Assembly: GCA_964495935.1 (NCBI GenBank)
Contig: CAZBXQ010000027.1
Span: 1 to 38,084, forward strand
Source of the DNA: JAJYSO01 sp964495935
GTDB lineage: Bacteria; Bacteroidota; Bacteroidia; Flavobacteriales; Flavobacteriaceae
DNA length: 38,084 nt
Reading direction: 5' to 3'
Below the pieces are notes generated by a model, which had not been told where the DNA came from, made no database searches, and saw only the letters and a program-made list of their open reading frames with translations. Position 1 is the stretch's first letter. The number at the start of each line of letters is the position of its first letter. Both the position numbers and the translations under genes were made by a program. Of the stretch, positions 32,522 through 38,084 are shown one piece after another.

Positions 32522-33484
32522 TTAGGCTTCATCTTCGAGGACCTCCCATACCAAAGCACTGGCCCCTAAAATAGCAGCTTCATCTTCCGGAAGTTTAGAA
32601 TGAATGATATCAATTTTATCCTTCCAGATATTCAGGAGGCTCTCATTCATATACCGTTTGGTGGGTTCGATAATCAAATCTTTGGCCCGCGCCAATCCCC
32701 CGAATAAGACAAAAGCTCGCGGTGCCGAAAAGGTTACAAAGTTGGCCAAGGACCGGCCTAATATTTTTGCTGTGTAATCGACCACTTCTTTGGCCAATTC
32801 ATCACCTTCAACAGCGGCTTTTGTGATCGCTTTTGAGGTGATATCTTCAGCCTTCATTTCCCTGAATTTACTCGGTGTCGGCGTTGATTGAATAAACTCG
32901 CGCATGGTGCGTACAATTCCGGTGGCAGAGACATAGGTCTCCAAACAACCTTTGCGGCCGCAACCACACAAGCGTCCATCCCGTTCAATGATGACATGTC
33001 CCAGCTCTCCGGCAAAACCATCATGCCCATATACCAATTCTCCATTCACAACAACACCGCTTCCCAATCCGGTTCCCAGGGTAATCATGATAAAATTCTT
33101 CAAGCCCTTGGCCGCTCCAAAAGTCATTTCTCCTTCTGCCGCCGCATTGGCATCATTGGTAACCCGTACCGGCCTGTTAAATTTTTCTTCCAATAAATCA
33201 GCCAAGTGAATAATCCCTTTCCACGGCAAATTGGGAGCAAATTCAATGGTTCCGCTATAATAGTTCCCGTTTGGAGCTCCCACTCCTATTCCGATAATCG
33301 CTCCCTCCACGCTTTCCATAAGGGGAGTTAAAGCCCGATAAAGACTGTCAATATACGCTCCTATATCAGCATGGCCTTTGGTACTGATCACCCCGTGTTT
33401 AACAATTCTTCCTGTGCGGTCAACGATACCAAAAGCGGTATTGGTGCCGCCGATATCAATTCCTATGGCATACGGTTCAGTCAT
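32522..33484 (-). CDS. ROK family sugar kinase (glucokinase/mannokinase-like)
   Basis: The 320-residue protein shows the ATP-binding IGIDIGGTNT (7-16), the catalytic Asp111 in VTNDANAAAEGE (108-119), LGTGLGSG (136-143) and the ROK signature ELGH (160-163). A zinc-binding cysteine cluster LCGCGRKGCLE (172-182) follows. No DNA-binding domain is present, so it is a kinase and not a ROK repressor. It would phosphorylate mannose or glucose released by the mannosidases. Its ATG overlaps the stop of the transporter gene by eight bases, which fits co-translation and direct coupling of uptake to phosphorylation. The hexose preference cannot be told from sequence. Confidence 0.9.
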   Translation of the reverse strand: MTEPYAIGIDIGGTNTAFGIVDRTGRIVKHGVISTKGHADIGAYIDSLYRALTPLMESVEGAIIGIGVGAPNGNYYSGTIEFAPNLPWKGIIHLADLLEEKFNRPVRVTNDANAAAEGEMTFGAAKGLKNFIMITLGTGLGSGVVVNGELVYGHDGFAGELGHVIIERDGRLCGCGRKGCLETYVSATGIVRTMREFIQSTPTPSKFREMKAEDITSKAITKAAVEGDELAKEVVDYTAKILGRSLANFVTFSAPRAFVLFGGLARAKDLIIEPTKRYMNESLLNIWKDKIDIIHSKLPEDEAAILGASALVWEVLEDEA

Positions 33485-35096
33485 AATTAAATCCTTGTGC
33501 TTTTAAAATTCGTTTTGCATAGTATCCGAAGCTTCCTAATATTAAAAATGTTATCAGCGGTACGATATAGGAATAATGTGCACCTATAAAGTCTATATCG
33601 GCTAATCCTCCCTGAATGGGTGGGATTAAGGCCCCTCCCAAAATCATCATAATCAGGAATGTCGAACCTTCTCCGGTATGTTTCTTTAATCCCGTGATGG
33701 ACAATGCAAAAATATTAGGAAACATAACCGAGCAGAACAATCCGCCGCTCACAAAAGCAAAAGTAGCGATATATCCGGTAGTAAAAATACCCAGTGCCAT
33801 CATAGCCGCCCCTAAAATACCGAAAATCAAAACGGTCTTTGCGGGTTTCTCCTGCCCCCAATAGAACCCGATAATCTGTAAAACCAAAAACGGAACAAAA
33901 GGCAGTAAATCAAGCACCGCATTTCCCTTCAAATAATTAATCAGCAACACCACCAGATAAGCAACCACCGGGACCACCGTCAACAATATTTTTCGAGTTG
34001 TTTTTTTAATGTCAAAAGCGGTAATCGCACCGGCCCACCGGCCAATCATCAAACCGCCCCAGAACAGGGAAATATAGGGATCGATTTGCGAACCGTCCAG
34101 GCCATCGGCATTGATAAAACCCGGCTTTTCCAACAAAGACCCCAAATTGCTCTGGATTGTCACTTCTGTTCCCACATAAATTAAAAGCGAAAACATCCCC
34201 AATACCAATTGGGGATACTGCATGGCTCCCCATCCCACACTGTTCTTTTTGGCTCGATGATTGGAGTAAAACAGCACCGCTATAATCCCCAAAAGACCAA
34301 TGATAAAAAAGGGCAATTCATGGCGTACCACGATTCCCAATACAATAAGCACAAAAAATCCGGTGATCGCCAGCATGGATTTACTGGCATGAGGGGTGTG
34401 TTCATGCTGGGTTTCCTCGGTGACCTCGGGCATCTTGGCAAACCAAAAAAGCAAAGCCACCAAAACAAACAGCACGGTCAATAAAAAATACAAGGTGTTA
34501 ATTCCGGTAATATCGGGTTCAATTTCCATGGCTCCTCCCACCTCTGCGGCTGTTCCAAAAAGCAATATACTAACCACCAACGGGCCGATAGCCGTCCCGA
34601 AGGAATTGACCCCATCGGCCAAGCTTAATCGATTGGCTCCGGTCTCGGGATCGCCCATAGCCACAGCAAAAGGATTGGCTGCTACTTGTTGTAGTGAAAA
34701 CCCCAACGCCACTATAAAGAAAGCTCCCAAAATAAGATAAAAGGCAAACGTTTTATTTTCCATTTCCAAGCCTAAATTGACGGCTCCAATCAACAACAAA
34801 GCCCCCACAGCAGAAATCAACAGCCCTATGACAATCCCTTTGCGGTATCCAATTTTATTTAAGATATCTTTCCCCCGCCAGGAAGAGTACAAATACAATA
34901 TCAATGATCCTATAAAATAGGCCCCATAAAAGGCAAAATCGATTAGCTGCGACTCCAGTTGAGTCAATTCAAAATGAGTTTTACTGAAAGGGATGACGAC
35001 TCCATTGGAAGCGGCTACAAATCCCCAAAAGAAAAAGACCGTGACCAGTACATAAAATGCAGGATGTAGCCCTTTACGGGCGCGATTTTGCTCCAT
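33477..35096 (-). CDS. FucP/GluP-type sugar:proton MFS transporter
   Basis: The 539 residues are mostly membrane helices. The first helix FYVLVTVFFFWGFVAASNGVV is followed by GAYFIGSLILYLYSSWRGKD, a FucP-like loop, and LQQVAANPFAVAMGDPETGANR, the family signature around the fourth to fifth helices. The protein is about 100 residues longer than E. coli FucP. The excess is mainly a hydrophobic central segment after TQHEHTPHASK (two helices around 250-290), a form I recall in Bacteroidota. It would import mannose or glucose in symport with protons. It is the first gene of the minus-strand transporter-kinase-GH92 unit. Confidence 0.9.
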   Translation of the reverse strand: MEQNRARKGLHPAFYVLVTVFFFWGFVAASNGVVIPFSKTHFELTQLESQLIDFAFYGAYFIGSLILYLYSSWRGKDILNKIGYRKGIVIGLLISAVGALLLIGAVNLGLEMENKTFAFYLILGAFFIVALGFSLQQVAANPFAVAMGDPETGANRLSLADGVNSFGTAIGPLVVSILLFGTAAEVGGAMEIEPDITGINTLYFLLTVLFVLVALLFWFAKMPEVTEETQHEHTPHASKSMLAITGFFVLIVLGIVVRHELPFFIIGLLGIIAVLFYSNHRAKKNSVGWGAMQYPQLVLGMFSLLIYVGTEVTIQSNLGSLLEKPGFINADGLDGSQIDPYISLFWGGLMIGRWAGAITAFDIKKTTRKILLTVVPVVAYLVVLLINYLKGNAVLDLLPFVPFLVLQIIGFYWGQEKPAKTVLIFGILGAAMMALGIFTTGYIATFAFVSGGLFCSVMFPNIFALSITGLKKHTGEGSTFLIMMILGGALIPPIQGGLADIDFIGAHYSYIVPLITFLILGSFGYYAKRILKAQGFNYD

Positions 35097-35128
35097 AGTA
35101 TCTGCGTTTAAAAAATTACACCCAAAGG

Positions 35129-35141
35129 AAACGTCTCGTTT
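35129..35141. promoter_or_regulatory. Perfect dyad upstream of the transporter gene, possible operator
   Basis: AAACG-TCT-CGTTT, 33 bases upstream of the transporter ATG. Related words occur upstream of the GH125 gene (AAACGTTT at 27122) and of the GH92 gene (AAAACGTT at 32461). LacI-type operators in sugar loci often have such CG-centred symmetry, but this is only suggestive. Confidence 0.25.
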
Positions 35142-35259
35142 GCAGCATTTTTAGATCTCTTCTTCCGGCTTCCTCCGAGTGGCTAACTTACAAATAAATT
35201 AATAAAAATCTCCTAATTTCTTTCGTATTAAAATCCACAATTCTCTTCTTTTACTCTTA

Positions 35260-35487
35260 CCTGCATTCCAATATAGCACTTTATCATCGCTAACAAAAAA
35301 GAGCTAACTGTATAGAGCGACTGTAAAGCCTATAAATATAATGGGGAGTGTAATCCCAGCCTGAAAGTAGTCTTCCCAATTATTTTTTTCGGCGTGATTT
35401 GTCCCTTTCGACGAAGGAGCAATCTTTTTCCTGTTCATGGATTAAGATCTCTCACTGCGTTCGAGATGCCATTTTTAGGAGAATACC
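35260..35487. repeat. Copy 2 of the 225 bp structured repeat
   Basis: Begins CCTGCATTCC and follows the layout of copy 1, with ATAATGGGGA...TTCCCAATTAT hairpin (one bulge) and a T7 run, then the GATCTCTCACTGCGTTCGAG end word. It lies between the divergent transporter and flavodoxin genes. Confidence 0.85.
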
Positions 35488-35996
35488 CATCCAAATTATA
35501 GCTGATCTTAAAAAATAACAATCAATTAATTATCAGTAATTTATGAAAGTAGTTAGATAAGATCATTCATCAATTCATAAGTTTTAAAAAGCACATCTCC
35601 ATTAAATAACTCGTTATAAGATAGTTATAATAGATTATAATGATAAGGCACTATATTTAGCCTCAAAGAGCATTTTGATTTAATTTTGGGGTCTTCCATA
35701 GGCAGACAGGTCCACCACGGGCGGACAAGCCTTCTGCGTTGCAAAATCCTTGAAATAGTTCACTACTCCTTTGGATTCCGACGCCTTGAATCTCCTTAAA
35801 ATGAAATTCATGAATGAAGCAGGCTTCATCCCTTCTCTTCCAATCGCCGAATCAGGAAGTAATTTACAAAAGATTATACAAATGTTAAAGTAATGATAAA
35901 TCGATCCGGAAAAAAGTACGGTTATTCCCGATCTTTTTCTCTATCCTCCCAAAAAATGCCGATCTTTGAATCAACATTCTAAACGACAGGCTCGCT
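35488..35996. repeat. Non-coding region with a degenerate 120 bp repeat (copy 2) and other repeat words
   Basis: Copy 2 of the AT-rich 120 bp repeat is at 35567-35685. At 35735-35820 the words CTTCTGCGTTGCAAAATCC and CCTTTGGATTCCGACGCC look like another known intergenic repeat of the phylum. No gene is visible. A GATCTTTG at about 35964 may be a weak -7 element for the flavodoxin gene. Confidence 0.5.
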
Positions 35997-36449
35997 ATGC
36001 TTACAGCAATGATCGTCTATGCCAGTTTAACCGGCAATACAGAAGAAATGGCAAATTTACTGGCTCGAGAATTAGAAAATTTTGATGTAAAGGTCGAAGT
36101 TGAAGAAGCCATGCAGGTTTATCCGCGGGAATTTCAAGATGTCGATATCTGTGTGGTAGCTACTTATACCTATGGCACGGATGGAGAGCTTCCCGATGAA
36201 ATTATAGATTTCTATGAAGATCTGGCCCACGAGGATCTCTCGGGAAAGATATACGGTGTCCTCGGATCCGGACAAACCTTTTATAAGCATTTTTGCCGGG
36301 CCGTGGACGATTTCGATAAACAGTTTAAAAAAACAAATGCTGTTCGGGGTTCGGATCCGGTCAAAATTGAATTGAATGTATCGACAAGCGATCGCCCCAA
36401 ACTACAAGTATTGGCCTCAGAATTGATACAGGCTTACAACCATTTATAG
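35997..36449 (+). CDS. Flavodoxin
   Basis: The 150-residue protein has the FMN phosphate loop SLTGNTEEMA (10-19) after the first strand MIVYA. Aromatic or hydrophobic FMN-contact segments follow around TYTYGTDGELPDE (56-68) and VLGSGQTFYKHFC. This is the short-chain flavodoxin type resembling Bacillus YkuN/YkuP. It would carry electrons in the cytoplasm, often replacing ferredoxin under iron limitation. It has no partner in the immediate neighbourhood; the next gene is a PQQ-type dehydrogenase lipoprotein 64 bases downstream, which acts outside the cytoplasm. A Fur-like box was not seen. Confidence 0.9.
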   Translation: MLTAMIVYASLTGNTEEMANLLARELENFDVKVEVEEAMQVYPREFQDVDICVVATYTYGTDGELPDEIIDFYEDLAHEDLSGKIYGVLGSGQTFYKHFCRAVDDFDKQFKKTNAVRGSDPVKIELNVSTSDRPKLQVLASELIQAYNHL

Positions 36450-36513
36450 TATTCTTCAATATTTTTTGTACCTTGAATTCCTGTAATTTTTAAAAAATCA
36501 ATCTCTTATCCAT

Positions 36514-37821
36514 ATGCGCTTTCCCACTTTTCTCGGAATGGCTCTTTTAATCGTATTAGGAGCCTGTAAAAACAATGCTCAAAACAAAGACGCTAAGGCC
36601 AATCCGGCAACGTCAGAAGAGATAGCATTTGAAAACGATAATGCCGGACTCGAATTGCCCGAAGGATTTAAGGTCGTTGAGGTGGCTCATGATCTCGGAG
36701 CTGCCCGTCGCGTGGTGGTTCGAAAAAACGGGGATATGTATGTTTCTTTAAACAAGCGCAAGCAGGGAAGTGCTCTTGTTGCACTTCGGGATACCACAGG
36801 CGATGGAAAAGCCGATGTCATCCGGTATTTTGGTGACTTGGCTTCCGGTACCGGGCTGCGACTTTATAAGGATTATCTCTACTACGGATCAGATACAGCG
36901 GTAGTTCGTTTTAAATTAAAAAAAGACGAACTCCTGCCCGATCCCGATTTTGAAGTTATCGCCACACTTCCCCCGCAAAAAGTACACGAAGCAAAATCGC
37001 TGGCCCTTGACGATCAAGGGAATTTATATGTCAATGTGGGAGCTCCCTCCAACAGCTGCCAAAAAAAAGATCGGGTAACAGGATCTCCGGGAATCGATCC
37101 CTGCCCGCTTCTAAAAAAACACGGCGGAATCTGGAAATTTGATGCCGAAAAACTCAATCAAAAGCAGGAAGACGGAGAACGCTATGTGACCGGAGTTCGC
37201 AACGCCGTGGCACTGGACTGGAATCCACATACCAAAAAATTATATGCTGTCATGCACGGGCGCGATCAACTCTTCCATAATTGGGGAGAATTTTACGATC
37301 AAAAAGAAAGTGCCGAACTTCCGGCTGAAGAATTCCTGTTATTGGAAGAGGGAAAAAATTACGGCTGGCCCTACACCTATTGGGATCCATTTGATGAAGT
37401 TGCCCGTATAGCTCCGGAATACGGCGGAGATGGCAAAAAAGTAGCCGAAGAAGGAAAATACGAAAAACCCATTTTTAGTTTCCCCGGACATTGGGCACCC
37501 AACGGATTGTTGTTCTACACCGGAGATCAATTTCCCGATAGTTATCAAAACGGAGCCTTTGTAGCTTTTCACGGGTCTTGGAATCGAGCCCCGGAACCTC
37601 AAAAAGGGTATAAAGTAGTTTTCGTTCCATTTGATGGAGATCTTCCTTCGGGCGATGACTATGAAGTTTTTGCAGATGGATTTACCGGGCATTCCGGTTC
37701 GATACAGTCTCCTTCGGATGCCAAGTATCGCCCCAACGGATTATTTCAAGGCCCCGACGGATCGCTTTACATCACCGACGATCAGGCCGGTACCATCTTC
37801 AGAATTGTGTATCAGGGATAA
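36514..37821 (+). CDS. PQQ-dependent sugar dehydrogenase / sorbosone dehydrogenase-like lipoprotein
   Basis: The 435-residue protein begins with a lipoprotein signal (lipobox LGAC, Cys18) and a Lys/Asn/Ala linker. The remainder is a six-bladed beta-propeller of the GDH/sorbosone dehydrogenase family, seen in LPEGFKVVEVAHDLGAARR, NGDMYVSLNKRK, GNLYVNVGAPSNSC, TGVRNAVALDWNPHTKKLYA, GKNYGWPYTYW, HWAPNGLLFYTGDQFP and GPDGSLYITDDQAGTIFRI. The arginine-asparagine and histidine residues around GVRNA and HGRDQL are those expected near the cofactor and calcium sites. It would oxidise a sugar in the periplasm and pass electrons to the respiratory chain. The substrate is unknown. Confidence 0.85.
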   Translation: MRFPTFLGMALLIVLGACKNNAQNKDAKANPATSEEIAFENDNAGLELPEGFKVVEVAHDLGAARRVVVRKNGDMYVSLNKRKQGSALVALRDTTGDGKADVIRYFGDLASGTGLRLYKDYLYYGSDTAVVRFKLKKDELLPDPDFEVIATLPPQKVHEAKSLALDDQGNLYVNVGAPSNSCQKKDRVTGSPGIDPCPLLKKHGGIWKFDAEKLNQKQEDGERYVTGVRNAVALDWNPHTKKLYAVMHGRDQLFHNWGEFYDQKESAELPAEEFLLLEEGKNYGWPYTYWDPFDEVARIAPEYGGDGKKVAEEGKYEKPIFSFPGHWAPNGLLFYTGDQFPDSYQNGAFVAFHGSWNRAPEPQKGYKVVFVPFDGDLPSGDDYEVFADGFTGHSGSIQSPSDAKYRPNGLFQGPDGSLYITDDQAGTIFRIVYQG

Positions 37822-37831
37822 ATCCTGTTGC

Positions 37832-38032
37832 CCTGCATTCCAAATAGTACATTTATCATCGCTAACAAAAAAGGGCTAACTTTATAGAGCGAGTGTAAAG
37901 CCTATGAATATAATGGGGAGTGTGATCCTTACCTGAAGGTAGCCTTCCCATTATTTTTTCGGCGTGATTCGTCTCTTTCGACGAAAGAGCAATTTTTTTC
38001 CTGTTCATGGATTAAGATCTCTCACTGCGTTC
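37832..38032. repeat. Copy 3 of the 225 bp structured repeat
   Basis: Begins CCTGCATTCC 11 bases after the sugar dehydrogenase stop and follows the other copies to CTCACTGCGTTC, where similarity stops. The remaining 52 bases of the window hold no gene. Confidence 0.85.
37910..37960 (+). terminator. Intrinsic terminator-like hairpin inside the repeat copy
   Basis: ATAATGGGGA (37910-37919) pairs with TTCCCATTAT (37945-37954), ten base pairs with one G-T wobble, followed by TTTTTTC. An inner CCTT/AAGG stem extends it. Its place 89 bases after the dehydrogenase stop makes a terminator role plausible. Confidence 0.6.
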
Positions 38033-38084
38033 CTTTAGACTTGTAAAGTGTATTTTAGTGGAAATAAAAACGGATAAATTATTG

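Overview
The window looks like a member of the Bacteroidota, most likely a marine-type flavobacterium. The signs are a GldI-type gliding lipoprotein next to an NrnA-type DHH phosphatase and a lipoprotein peptidyl-prolyl isomerase, TAnnTTTG-type -7 promoter elements, and GH92/GH125 mannosidases with a FucP-type transporter. Several short repeat families of the kind common in this phylum are also present. No rRNA, tRNA, CRISPR array or transposase gene was found. A run of 100 N (23790-23889) marks a scaffold gap.

Layout. (1) 1-2723, plus strand: a Hachiman-type defence pair, hamA (its start lies outside the window) and hamB. A probable group II intron 3'-end remnant follows at 2737-2819. (2) 2980-16002, minus strand: an AT-rich Wzx/Wzy-type surface polysaccharide operon, in transcription order flippase, FrhB-like protein, polysaccharide pyruvyl transferase, GT2, EpsG-like polymerase, discoidin/GH123-like lipoprotein, sulfotransferase, GT4, CapA-like phosphatase and CapK/PaaK-like adenylate-forming enzyme. 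Several genes overlap by one base (TAATG), so translation is probably coupled. (3) 16003-19853: a repeat-rich accessory stretch holding two plus-strand stress or defence cassettes. One is a probable toxin-antitoxin-chaperone triad (ADP-ribosyltransferase-like toxin, 78-residue antitoxin, SecB-like chaperone) resembling CmdTAC. The other is a small antitoxin with a ParE/RelE toxin. Copies of one repeat of about 200 bp flank both. (4) 19854-22939, minus strand: two nucleotide-sugar genes (a UDP-uronate 4-epimerase type and a UDP-N-acetylhexosamine 6-dehydrogenase type), with a four-helix-bundle gene between them boxed in by low-complexity repeats. Both sugar genes appear to carry short repeats inserted in frame. 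(5) 23092-24202: dispersed and tandem repeats and the assembly gap. (6) 24217-26864, plus: nrnA, gldI and a cyclophilin-FKBP lipoprotein, an ordinary core neighbourhood. (7) 27227-35096: an alpha-mannoside module, GH125 on plus, then GH92, ROK sugar kinase and FucP-type transporter on minus, separated by a 1.5 kb repeat field. (8) 35997-37821: flavodoxin and a PQQ-type sugar dehydrogenase lipoprotein, with copies of a 225 bp structured repeat on either side.

How the genes work together. Regions 2 and 4 together would make, modify and export a polysaccharide containing uronic acid that is probably pyruvylated and sulfated. Region 7 would trim alpha-mannosides with secreted mannosidases, import the monosaccharide and phosphorylate it. 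Regions 1 and 3 are accessory anti-phage or addiction modules on either side of the capsule operon, which suggests a variable island. The most interesting items are the CmdTAC-like triad enclosed by repeats, the loss of cysteines in the FrhB-like protein, and the in-frame repeat insertions in the two sugar-nucleotide enzymes. Functional names rest on motif reading only; no database search was run.
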